From positions 372,001-436,000 of the forward strand of contig NZ_JAUOTN010000004.1 in assembly GCF_030546575.1 (NCBI RefSeq): a stretch of DNA of 64,000 nucleotides, read 5' to 3'. How positions within the stretch are numbered: position 1 is the stretch's first letter; each line of letters begins with the position of its first letter. This DNA comes from Pontibacter coccineus (GTDB lineage Bacteria; Bacteroidota; Bacteroidia; Cytophagales; Hymenobacteraceae). The translations under genes were made by a program, and so were the position numbers. Under the pieces are notes generated by a model. That model searched no databases and was not told where the DNA came from. It was given only the letters and a program-made list of their open reading frames with translations. This document shows, piece by piece, positions 8,865-18,200 of this stretch.

Positions 8865-9110
8865 CTATACCATCAGGTTGTCGTAGAGTTCGTCGATGCG
8901 CCGGGCCAGCTCCACATCCTTGTCTGTCACCGTATTGCCGGCGTCGTGCGTAGTCAGCTCGATCGCTACTTTGTTGTATACATTGCTCCACCACGGATGG
9001 TGGTTGAGTTCCTCAGCCACGTCAGCCACTTTGTTCATAAAAGCCATCGCCGCCCTGAAGTCCTTGAACTCGAAGTTGCGGGTAAGTTTATTATCTGTTT
9101 CTCTCCACAT
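8865..9110 (-). CDS. phhB: 4a-hydroxytetrahydrobiopterin dehydratase
   Basis: An 81-residue pterin-4a-carbinolamine dehydratase. It shows the family core FMNKVADVAEELNHHPWW followed by YNKVAIELTTHD and a DKDVELARRID tail, with the catalytic histidines in NHHP and TTHD. It dehydrates 4a-hydroxytetrahydrobiopterin, normally recycling the cofactor of aromatic amino acid hydroxylases; many bacteria also carry it without such a hydroxylase. Start placed at the methionine of MWRETDNKL (9110); a longer frame back to 9155 adds an unlike N-terminus. Confidence 0.88.
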   Translation of the reverse strand: MWRETDNKLTRNFEFKDFRAAMAFMNKVADVAEELNHHPWWSNVYNKVAIELTTHDAGNTVTDKDVELARRIDELYDNLMV

Positions 9111-9218
9111 AATCTGGTGCTGTAATTTAAGGTATAAACGGCTGGCCAACCTCACAAGATGCTAGGCTGCGGTAACTAGGCCAAAAATGCAGGCGTATAG
9201 GTATAGCACATTAAAACT

Positions 9219-10088
9219 ATGAAAACTATGGCAAACAAACCAAAAGAAGTACCCGCCCAGGAGCAGGCGGAGCAGCCCGGCAAAGAACACAAAATGACCC
9301 CACATCCGGAGTACATACGCGAAAACTACAAAGGCAGCGATAAACTGAAAGGCAAAAAAGCCCTGATCACGGGTGGCGATAGCGGTATAGGGCGTGCCGT
9401 GGCCGTGCATTTTGCCCGCGAAGGCGCCGATGTGGCCATCGTATACCTGAACGAGGACAAAGACGCCAAAGACACGCTCAAGCTTATAGAGAAAGAAGGC
9501 CGGAAAGGTGTGATTATCTCGGGTGACATTGGCGATGAGGCTTTCTGCAAAAATGCGGTGAAGCAAGCCGTGAAGGAACTTGGCGGTCTTGACATACTGG
9601 TGAACAACGCTGCCGAGCAACACGATCAGACTGACCTCCGGGACATATCGAAAGACCAGTTGCAGCGCACCTTCCAAACCAATATTTTCTCGATGTTCTA
9701 CATGACCAAAGCGGCCCTGGATCACTTGAAGGAAGGTAGCGCCATCGTCAATTCCACTTCCGTTACCTCCTACCGCGGCAGCGACCACCTCATGGATTAT
9801 GCCTCTACCAAAGGAGCGATCACAGCCTTCACCCGCTCGCTTTCCTCGAACCTGGCCGAAAAGAAAATCCGGGTAAATGCGGTGGCGCCCGGCCCGATCT
9901 GGACCCCGCTTATACCTGCCTCATTTGACAAAAAGAAAGTGAAGGAATTTGGCCAGGATGCGCCGTTGGGACGCCCCGGACAGCCATCCGAGGTCGCGCC
10001 TGCCTATGTGCTGCTGGCCTCTGAGGACGGCTCTTATATAACCGGCCAGGTGATCCATGTGAACGGAGGCGAACAGGTGGGTAGCTAA
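9219..10088 (+). CDS. SDR-family general-stress oxidoreductase
   Basis: A 289-residue short-chain dehydrogenase with the cofactor motif TGGDSGIGRA, the NNAA motif (LVNNAAEQ), catalytic Tyr and Lys in Y194-AST-K198, and PGPIWTPL after the active site. The N-terminal extension of about 40 residues and the closing ITGQVIHVNGG match the YhdF/YdaD/GSP39-type subgroup associated with general stress. Substrate unknown. It heads a row of three + genes with two hydrophilic small proteins, which supports a stress role. Start may be ATG 9219 or ATG 9228. Confidence 0.88.
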   Translation: MKTMANKPKEVPAQEQAEQPGKEHKMTPHPEYIRENYKGSDKLKGKKALITGGDSGIGRAVAVHFAREGADVAIVYLNEDKDAKDTLKLIEKEGRKGVIISGDIGDEAFCKNAVKQAVKELGGLDILVNNAAEQHDQTDLRDISKDQLQRTFQTNIFSMFYMTKAALDHLKEGSAIVNSTSVTSYRGSDHLMDYASTKGAITAFTRSLSSNLAEKKIRVNAVAPGPIWTPLIPASFDKKKVKEFGQDAPLGRPGQPSEVAPAYVLLASEDGSYITGQVIHVNGGEQVGS

Positions 10089-10164
10089 TCAAATTAAACC
10101 ATAGCGGCCGAAAAGGAGTAAAAACAGGTATAGCTCCCGAGAGGAGCGCGATAAAAACACAACT

Positions 10165-10476
10165 ATGGAAAACAAGGAAAACGATAAACACGCAGGTGAA
10201 TCAAATCACAGCGAAGCGGCCAAAAACAGGCCAGTACGTGTAATTGAAGACGATACCACGGATCAGGAATTCCGTGCAGGGCACATCATTCCGGGTGCAG
10301 ATCCGCCCAAGAACGAGCACCAGCGCGGTGGTTTCGGCAACCGCGACGGCAAAGAAGGCTTTGGCAGCGACACTGCTTCAGAAGGGCCATCGGCAACCGG
10401 CGTCAATGATTTTGCTGATGACGGCACGCCGCCACCTGACAACATGCGCACCGAAGACGAAGGGCGCGGTACCTGA
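10165..10476 (+). CDS. Hydrophilic, probably disordered small protein
   Basis: A 103-residue product with no hydrophobic segment, rich in Asp, Glu, Asn, Gly and Lys and poor in aromatic residues (MENKENDKHAGESNHSEAA at the start). I recognise no domain. Composition resembles hydrophilins, which accumulate under osmotic or desiccation stress, and its place after a stress-type SDR gene agrees with this, but the role is inferred from composition and context only. Confidence 0.6.
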   Translation: MENKENDKHAGESNHSEAAKNRPVRVIEDDTTDQEFRAGHIIPGADPPKNEHQRGGFGNRDGKEGFGSDTASEGPSATGVNDFADDGTPPPDNMRTEDEGRGT

Positions 10477-10560
10477 TCAACTGCATTGAATTTTACACAA
10501 GGTATAGCTGCGCTCAGGTATAGGCCGAAGCAGCTTGCCTTCTTTTTTTAACTTAAATAC

Positions 10561-10568
10561 AAGGAGGA
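10561..10568 (+). promoter_or_regulatory. Strong Shine-Dalgarno site, unusual for this genome
   Basis: AAGGAGGA lies 6 nt before ATG 10575. Bacteroidota genes rarely use Shine-Dalgarno sites, and I saw no comparably strong one before other genes in this window. Confidence 0.7.
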
Positions 10569-10574
10569 CACATT

Positions 10575-10811
10575 ATGCCATCATATAAGCATACCCAACC
10601 TGGTGGGGAAAATTCAGGAAATCCAACAGGAAAAGGTCAGGACAAAGCAGGCAGCAAGCCCGTAGATCCGAACAGCACAAGAGCTGAGCACGAAGAACTG
10701 GAAGAGAAGTATACCGTGGATGATGCGGATGAAACCGGTGCCAACGTGCGCGTGAATAATCCGAACCGTAATCATGATAAGCCCGGCTTAGACAATAACA
10801 AGTATAACTAA
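10575..10811 (+). CDS. Hydrophilin-like small protein
   Basis: A 78-residue highly hydrophilic protein (MPSYKHTQPGGENSGNPTG at the start), rich in Asn, Asp, Gly, Lys and Pro, without Cys, Trp or any membrane segment, hence probably disordered. It follows the stress-type SDR and another disordered small protein. The strong Shine-Dalgarno at 10561 and a perfect terminator at 10832 argue that it is a real, well-expressed gene. No family recognised. Confidence 0.65.
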   Translation: MPSYKHTQPGGENSGNPTGKGQDKAGSKPVDPNSTRAEHEELEEKYTVDDADETGANVRVNNPNRNHDKPGLDNNKYN

Positions 10812-10830
10812 TCAGGAAATAGCTGAAGAG

Positions 10831-10867
10831 AATAGCACCTGCTCATAACACAGGTGCTATTTTTTTA
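10831..10867 (+). terminator. Terminator of the stress islet
   Basis: ATAGCACCTG (10832-10841) pairs perfectly with CAGGTGCTAT (10851-10860), followed by seven Ts. Confidence 0.88.
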
Positions 10868-10904
10868 GCCAATTCACACCGATTCAGACCAGACGCACCC
10901 CGCC

Positions 10905-11600
10905 ATGGCCCGATACGCGATCAGTGACATACACGGCTGTGCCCGCACCTTCAGAGCGCTTGTGCTCGAGCAATTGCAGCTCAAGAAAACTGATGAGCTA
11001 TACCTGCTGGGCGATTACGTAAACAAAGGTCCCGATAGCAAAGGCGTGCTGGATTTTATCATGCACCTCCAAAAGCAGCAGTACCAGGTACACTGCCTGC
11101 GCGGCAACCACGACCAGATGCTGCTCAAAGCCGCCTCTAAAGGAGAATCGGCCTTGAACCTGTCAGAGCCGGAAAAAGAAATGGTACTGCAAAATTTTGG
11201 GATGCACGACTTCAGAAGACTCCCCACCACATACGCCAGTTTCATAGACTCCCTTCCCTACTACCTCGAACTACCTGACTACTTTCTGGTGCATGCCGGC
11301 TTTGACTTCCATCAGGATGATCTGTTCAGAGACAAAGAGGCTATGCTCAACATAAGAAACTATGAAGTTGATTGGAATAAGCTACATAACAAGAGGCTCC
11401 TGCACGGCCATACCCCCACTGCCCTCCATGCCATAAAAAAAAGTGTTGCACACCAGGACGCCCGAATTAACCTCGATGCTGGCTGCGTCTACTACAAAAA
11501 TGCTGCCTATGGCAACCTTGCTGGGTTGGATTTAGACACTAATTTATTGAATATTCAGTGCAATTTAGACCGCCCCTATACTGTTCGCAGAAAGAGCTGA
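10905..11600 (+). CDS. PPP-type metallophosphoesterase
   Basis: A 231-residue calcineurin-like phosphoesterase related to bacterial serine/threonine phosphatases and Ap4A hydrolases. Metal-site motifs are D8-I-H10-G, GDYVNKGPDS at 36-45 and RGNHD at 66-70, with later histidines in LVHAGFD and LHGHTP. The second motif normally reads GD-x-V-D-R-G; here Asn and Lys replace Asp40 and Arg41, positions that contact the phosphate or organise the site, so substrate choice may differ. Alone between two terminators or spacers. Confidence 0.85.
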   Translation: MARYAISDIHGCARTFRALVLEQLQLKKTDELYLLGDYVNKGPDSKGVLDFIMHLQKQQYQVHCLRGNHDQMLLKAASKGESALNLSEPEKEMVLQNFGMHDFRRLPTTYASFIDSLPYYLELPDYFLVHAGFDFHQDDLFRDKEAMLNIRNYEVDWNKLHNKRLLHGHTPTALHAIKKSVAHQDARINLDAGCVYYKNAAYGNLAGLDLDTNLLNIQCNLDRPYTVRRKS

Positions 11601-12025
11601 TAGTTACTTGTTTAAATAATTATATAGGCTTAAATGATTATATAAAGATTATTTTATACTTAAACAGAGTGTGACAACTGTTGGATTTCAGTGCAATTTG
11701 TAAATATTTGATAAAAAAAATAACAATAATTGTATGGAAAATCCCTGTCCTATAATTAATATTGCTTTATATTAATAATCAATTAGACTTATTTAGTTAA
11801 AGGGCAAAATAATTCTTCCCAATATTTTAGTAGGTAGAGAATGATTCTGGTAGCTGATATGCCACATATTGGCTACTAACTGGTTAAACTATACCTGTCT
11901 AGTTAGTCCTCTAGAGATAGAGTTCTAAAAAATGCTGTAAAAAGCATATGTGGGATTGCTATGTCCATACCTAGGTTCCAGTCAAGCCACCAACCACCCT
12001 GTAACTTCCAATTTTTTCGTTCATT
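11601..12025. other. 425-nt AT-rich spacer before a T9SS cargo gene
   Basis: Strongly AT-rich with no convincing reading frame. It holds one reverse-orientation CTATACCT copy (about 11889). It probably contains the promoter of the following secreted-protein gene, but no clear element stands out. Confidence 0.45.
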
Positions 12026-14548
12026 ATGAAACACACCTACAATCTAACTGCCGCCCTCATCCAGCGGCCAACTGCCAAAGCTTTGGGAACAGCCGCGGCA
12101 AGTAAAATTTTTATGTTACTGTTACTAAGCTTCTTCCTGCTGGTGAGTGGGGAGAGTGTGGGGCAGAATGAAGACATGCCCCCCTACAGTAATAGCTTTG
12201 ATCAAAGCGCTGATTTCGCCACTGTCTTGAGGAGTGGTACCAGTGTTTCTATAGCGAATAGCCAATTACAAATTACCGGAGGAACTGGTCAAAATAATGG
12301 ATATGAAGGGTATGCGATGATAAATACCAGAAGATTTGACATAAAGGCAGGCTATACATACATTGTAAGTTTTGATGCGGTAGCCTATGACAATGCACAG
12401 GCTTCGGGTGGTGTTGTCCAAGTAGTAGCGAATGGCACAGGGATTTCAAATAACAATTTCATAGGTACTCCTCTTGGCGGTAGTGTTACTGTTGCTAAGG
12501 ATGTTGCTACGAATTTAGTACGTTACACAATTCAGTTTGTGGCGCCTAATGCAGCGAATGCGCAATATCTTGCATTAAAATTGACTAATGCTCAAGGAGG
12601 CAACAACTCGGCTTTAACGATTGACAACTTATCAATAACTGGTTCTTGCGCGCCGGCTGCGCCAACAGCAATTGGGTCTGGCAGCTGCACTCCTACGTCC
12701 CTCACTTTACTTGCATCAGGAGCTACTTCCACTGAACGTTACCAATGGTATGATGAAAACCAGAATGCTATTTCTGGGGCAACAGCATCAACATATAATA
12801 CTGGGCACCTAACTAAGAACACTAATTATTACGTAGCCAGAGTTAACTCTATCGGTTGCATAAGCCAAAAGGTTGCTGTACTTGCGCGAATTGGTGATCC
12901 TATACCTCCAACAGTGACATCAGATGCGAAATGTGTAAATGGCAATCAAACCATCACTTTTACTGCAAGTGGTGCTGGGGTTAATGAAACTTATAGATGG
13001 TATACCGCTGCAGGAGTATTGGTGACAGAAGGTGCAACATTAGTACGCCAAACAAATCAACAGTCAGGTGATTATTATGTGGTAATTGCTGGATCTGGAT
13101 CCTGCCAGGCGCGTACGAACATCAATGTGCCTAATAATAACCCTATTCCGAGTAATCCAACTGCAATGAATATAAATCAATGTGGTAATGGCTCGGTTAA
13201 AATAGAGCCCGCGGTAGAATCAGGTATGAGTTACCTTTGGTATAGCGCAGCTGGCGATTACCTGGGTGAGGGGACTTCTTACATAACACCTGAATTTATA
13301 GCTGGAACTGCCCCTGTAAACTATGTTTATAATATCAGGAAGATAAACATTGCGACAAGATGCGAGAGTAGTGCCATTGCTCAAATTACAGTAACGGTTA
13401 CACCTGTGCCAGAAGCTAACCCAATTATAGGTCAGGCAGCAGTATGCCAAGGAGTGACAGGTGTTACTTATAGTGTGCCTGCTATATCTGGTGCAACATA
13501 TTCATGGGTTATAACACCCGATGCTGGATCCGCAGGTGCAATCATAAATGCTGGCGCAGGTACAAACCAAATAACGGTAGACTATCCTGCATCTACCTAC
13601 AGAGGCAATATATCTGTTACAGTCTCGAATGTTTGTAACACATATACCTCAAACTTATCGGTACAGGCATCAGGCAATAATACTGCTACAGGAAACATTA
13701 TTGAGCCAAATGACTTGGAGCTCGACAAACCAGCGGTATTTAAATTTGTAACCAATGTACCAGAAGCTGAAATCGAAAGTATTCAGTGGTTTAAAAATGA
13801 AACGGGATCTACTACCTGGATAAAGGGAACAACAAGTAGAGATTGGGTGATGGATCAAATGCCAGGAAACATTGATGGATTCAGAGTTGCCATTCGAGTA
13901 AGAAACCCGAGCGTAGCATGCTTAGCTAGTCTTGGCAATTTAGGCATCGAAGGTTTTGAGGCAAATTCCTTTTATATCGATGACCTTCCTATCACTCCCC
14001 TCCCTGTAGAACTTTTGTTCTTCAAAGCGCAGGCACAAACCAAAGGCGTGAACTTAACCTGGGCAACTGCTTCGGAACTAGAGAACAAAGGCTTCGAAGT
14101 GCAGGTATCAAACAACGGCAGAGATTTCAAGGCAATTGGTTTTGTGGAAAGTAAAGTAGGAACAACTTCGTTACGTCAGGAATATAGCTTCCTGGATACA
14201 AAAGCTGTATCCGGTACACGTTACTACCGCCTGAAGCAGGTTGACTTTGACGGCACTACTTCCTATTCACCAATCAGAGCTGTTGCCTTGACCGAAGGTA
14301 ATGGTACAGCTTCGGCATACCCGAACCCTTTTGATGACGCCGTTATCGTGACACTTAGTGGGACTGAGGCACGCAATGTGCAGGTAGTATTAATGGATGC
14401 CATGGGGAAAGTGCTGCAACAGCGCACTGAGGAAACCTCTGGTAACTCTATCACAGTCGATATGCGCAGTATTACGACAAAGGGGATGTATGTACTGCAT
14501 GTACTTGACAACGATAAAAAGCATACCTTTAAGCTAATGAAGCGCTAG
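12026..14548 (+). CDS. Secreted Ig-like multidomain protein with T9SS sorting domain
   Basis: An 840-residue exported protein. A hydrophobic segment at about residues 28-45 (MLLLLSFFLLVSGESVGQ) serves as signal. A carbohydrate-binding-like jellyroll region (about 50-205) is followed by three or more PKD/Ig-like modules marked by YQWYDENQN, YRWYTAAG and YLWYSAAG. From about 658 comes the module LPVELLFFKA...WATASELENKGFEV...RYYRLKQVDFDG, and from about 764 the type A T9SS sorting domain (AYPNPFDDA to the terminal KLMKR). T9SS would move it across the outer membrane and anchor or release it. GC is lower than in the core genes. The same pre-CTD module occurs in two other proteins of the window. 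Confidence 0.87.
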   Translation: MKHTYNLTAALIQRPTAKALGTAAASKIFMLLLLSFFLLVSGESVGQNEDMPPYSNSFDQSADFATVLRSGTSVSIANSQLQITGGTGQNNGYEGYAMINTRRFDIKAGYTYIVSFDAVAYDNAQASGGVVQVVANGTGISNNNFIGTPLGGSVTVAKDVATNLVRYTIQFVAPNAANAQYLALKLTNAQGGNNSALTIDNLSITGSCAPAAPTAIGSGSCTPTSLTLLASGATSTERYQWYDENQNAISGATASTYNTGHLTKNTNYYVARVNSIGCISQKVAVLARIGDPIPPTVTSDAKCVNGNQTITFTASGAGVNETYRWYTAAGVLVTEGATLVRQTNQQSGDYYVVIAGSGSCQARTNINVPNNNPIPSNPTAMNINQCGNGSVKIEPAVESGMSYLWYSAAGDYLGEGTSYITPEFIAGTAPVNYVYNIRKINIATRCESSAIAQITVTVTPVPEANPIIGQAAVCQGVTGVTYSVPAISGATYSWVITPDAGSAGAIINAGAGTNQITVDYPASTYRGNISVTVSNVCNTYTSNLSVQASGNNTATGNIIEPNDLELDKPAVFKFVTNVPEAEIESIQWFKNETGSTTWIKGTTSRDWVMDQMPGNIDGFRVAIRVRNPSVACLASLGNLGIEGFEANSFYIDDLPITPLPVELLFFKAQAQTKGVNLTWATASELENKGFEVQVSNNGRDFKAIGFVESKVGTTSLRQEYSFLDTKAVSGTRYYRLKQVDFDGTTSYSPIRAVALTEGNGTASAYPNPFDDAVIVTLSGTEARNVQVVLMDAMGKVLQQRTEETSGNSITVDMRSITTKGMYVLHVLDNDKKHTFKLMKR

Positions 14549-14570
14549 CAATTAGATAAAACTAGCTTTT

Positions 14571-14608
14571 TAAAGGGCAGCTGCAATAATATGCAGCTGC
14601 CCTTTTTG
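14571..14608 (+). terminator. Terminator of the 840-residue T9SS cargo gene
   Basis: AAAGGGCAGCTGCA (14572-14585) pairs perfectly with TGCAGCTGCCCTTT (14592-14605), followed by Ts. Confidence 0.88.
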
Positions 14609-15229
14609 CTTTATGGTAAAGGTACATTCCGCGTTATTGGCCAGGTAACAAGAGGGCTTGGCCCTTACTAGGTAAGTGGAAGATGGAAGTCAGTATAGTA
14701 TAAAGAAAGGCGTAAAAAAACAAGAGAATTATTGGCAACAGGGGCTACGTCTTAAGGAGGTTAAACCTAATAAATAGAGTACTGATAAATATAATTGAAA
14801 GCAAATAGAAGCTAGTGACATTATCTGCAAAAGTGGGATCAAGAAAAACTATTTTATATACATAAATCAAAATGTTTATCAAATTGTGCAATAGGCGTGC
14901 GCGGTAGATAGGATTAAAGTTAGAGGTATAATAATAAGAATTTTATATATATACTTTTACAATGCAATATAAGAAGAACAATGTGTGAACGCTTTTTATT
15001 CATATACTAGGTAGGCCTATAACAAAAAGCGTACGAGCGCCCTTGAATGGGCCTATATATAAAAAAGGCCATTACAAATCAAAAAAGGCATATTACTAAG
15101 TAAATATTAAAATCGGACAAAAAAAGAGTCTAATTTATTGCTGAAATGAAAGATAAATTATCTTATTTTGTGGCAATCAACTTTTCATTAAAACAGCACA
15201 ATAAAATTAGTAACCCTTAACTTTTAGCT
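14609..15229. other. About 620-nt AT-rich spacer before the giant IPT/TIG gene
   Basis: No reading frame of note. The last 100 nt hold a promoter-like pair, ATTG at 15137-15140 and TTATTTTG at 15163-15170 (22-nt gap; one mismatch to TAnnTTTG), about 60 nt before the ATG. Confidence 0.4.
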
Positions 15230-18200
15230 ATGGCACAACTCTACAACCCACCATTAGGCCGGCTTTTACGTACCCTGCTCCTGCAGTGCGTGATCATGCT
15301 GGGTCTAGTCTCCGCCGGTATGGCGCAGGCTCCAACTACCAATACGACAGTTACCTATGGAGGCCCATGGTTTGGATCAACACAAGGTGGTAATGTCACA
15401 TCCAATAGGCTGGTAACAGATGGTGACGATTTGGCACCCAGTACCACAGGTGGCTCTGCTCAACTACGATATACAGATTCATATGTAAATGTGAAACTTC
15501 AGGATGCTGGTAGTACAGGACAAACGGGCTACAAAGTTAGTTATACCCTGAAAGCTACCACGACTCGCTCATCATACAATGCGAAGGTACGCGTAAGCTA
15601 TCTGCTTTACGATGGAGAGAGTGAAGTGAATGTTTCCGGAGAGTTGGTTACTGTTACAACAACTGCCAACCGCAACAGTCTATACCTGCCAAACAACGTA
15701 ACCAATGTCAAGTTCCAGCTAGAGGAAGTCTCAAATGCCTATGTTTTTCTGGATGCTATTACAGTATCTCAGGAGCCTGAGATTGCTGGCTTTACACCAA
15801 GTCAGGGGCTTCCAAAGGAGATTGTGACGGTAACTGGTAAGCACTTGGACGAGGCGACCCAAGTATATTTCGGGAATGTAGTTGCAACACCGATCGACAA
15901 AGCTGATGAAATGCTGACTGTAGCCGTGCCATACGGTGTGAAGACAGACAAGATTACTGTTGTAAATCCATACGGCTTTGCAATAGGTGAAAATGAGTTT
16001 GTTGTGCCAGCGCCGGTATTTAATGCGACCACAGCTTTCAGCCCAAGTGAAGCAGCGCCTGGTCAGACAATCACTGTTTATGGCCAGAATTTCACGGGAG
16101 TGAATCAAGTGCTGTTTAATGGTGTAGCAGCAGTTCCTACTACCATTAAATACGAAGCAGAGACAGAAGATTCAGAAATTACAGTAACCATTCCACTAGG
16201 AGCTACATCGGGCCCTTTAACTGTATCCAGCCCAGCTGGCTCAACGGTGAGCACTTCAACATTCACTGTTCTAGGTCCTCAAATCTTAGTGCAAGAAGAC
16301 GAACCAAACGCAGGTTTTGAGTTTTACCCTGCAACTGGTAGTGCTGGCGATGAGGTAACCATCTATGGTAAATACTTTCTAGCAGTAACAGAAGTACAGT
16401 TCAATGGGGTAAAAGCAACCAATTTCAGTGTAGTTAACGATAGCACTATAAAAGTAACCGTACCACTCGGGGCAGGAACAGGTGTAATAAAAGTACTTGC
16501 GCCAGCAGGAGAAGATGAAAGTTCAGTTGCGTTCGATGTGCCTGCGCCAAAGTTTGCTGATTACGATGCTGAATCCAGCAAATTCCAGTTCAGCCCGAAC
16601 ACAGCCGGGCCAGGAATGCAGATTAAGCTGTTTGGCACAAACATGTCAAGCGTGACGACTGTGCTGTTTGCTGGTAACAATGGTGCTGGTGTAGAGGCTG
16701 CTATTGCACAGCCGACAAGAGATGATGAGTTAACTGTAACAGTGCCGGATGGTGCAGAAACTGGCACTATCAGAATTTTTGCGTCAGGTGCTGGCAAAGA
16801 AGACGAAAGTGAGCAGGTGTTCAACTTCGTGCCAACGCCTGTTATTACGGCTGTAACTACCACTACTGGCGGCTCTGTCTATGGTATAGTTCCAGCTGAA
16901 GGGACTACAGACACTGTGAAGATTTCTGGTGAAAACTTCCTGACCGCTGAGCAAGTGGTTTTCGGCAGCACTACAATCGGACTTTATGATGCGGAGACAA
17001 GACCAAATGGATTCCAGATAAACGAAGCAGGAACAGAAATCATATTCCCGCTCGTAACAGGGATGGCCACTGGTAGCATCACTGTAAAAACAAAAGGTGG
17101 TGAAGCAGCATGGGAAGGTCCATTAGAAGTGATCTACCAGCCTTCAGTTATCAGCATCAGCCCAACCAAAGGTCCACTTGGCAGAGCAATCACCATCACA
17201 GGTCAGTATCTGAAGTATGTGTCTGAAGTAACATTCCTAGGAAGCACAGAAGGTGCCGGGCAGACAGTTACTTTGGAAACACCAAATGCGAAAGATAACG
17301 AGTTGGTAGTGACAGTTCCTGCAGGTACCACAACCGGTGTGCTTCGCTTGACAAACCCTGCTGGCACAACTACCACGACTCAACAATATGAAGTTGTTCT
17401 GATCCCGGTAATCACAGCTTTCAATCCTGTAGAAGGGGTAGTTGGTGATGAAGTGACCATTGAGGGTTATAACTTCACAGGAACAACATCAGTTAAATTC
17501 GGTGCTTTAGAGGCAACTTCTTTTGAGGTAGCTTCTGATGAATTGATGACAGCGGTTGTGCCAGACGGTGCCCAAACCAGCCTGATTGAAATCACAAATG
17601 GTGTAGGCCCAGGTACAAGCGAAGCCGAATTTAAGATAATCCAGAAGCCAACTATCACTACTGTATCTCCACTAAGAGGTATAGCTGGCGAGATTGTAAA
17701 AATTACGGGCACAAACTTCTACGGCAATCTGTTGGTAACTTTCTTGGGTAGCGAAGAAGAGAATGATGAGACCACGGTAACAGTTGCAAGCGCGAATGTG
17801 AATGAAGCGTATACGCAGCTAACTGTAGCTGTACCTGTTGGTACTGTTACAGGCAAACTCATGGTAACGAATGCTGCCGGTGATAGCGAGCATAGCACGG
17901 ACATCTACGAAATCATAACAAAACCGGAAATCGTTAGTTTCAACCCGACCGAGGGTAAAGTGGGCGATATAGTTACCATTACAGGTTGGTTGCTGGACCA
18001 AGTGACTACTGTAGAGTTTAACGGTACATCCACCACACCAATCACAGAAGGAAGAACAAATAGGTCGTTCACAGTTGCTGTGCCAATGGATGCCACTACT
18101 GGTCCGCTGGCACTGCTAGTAGATGGGACTGAAATGTTCAACACAGAAGAAGACATCTTCACGGTTATACCTGCACCAATTATTACATCAGTAGAAAAAG

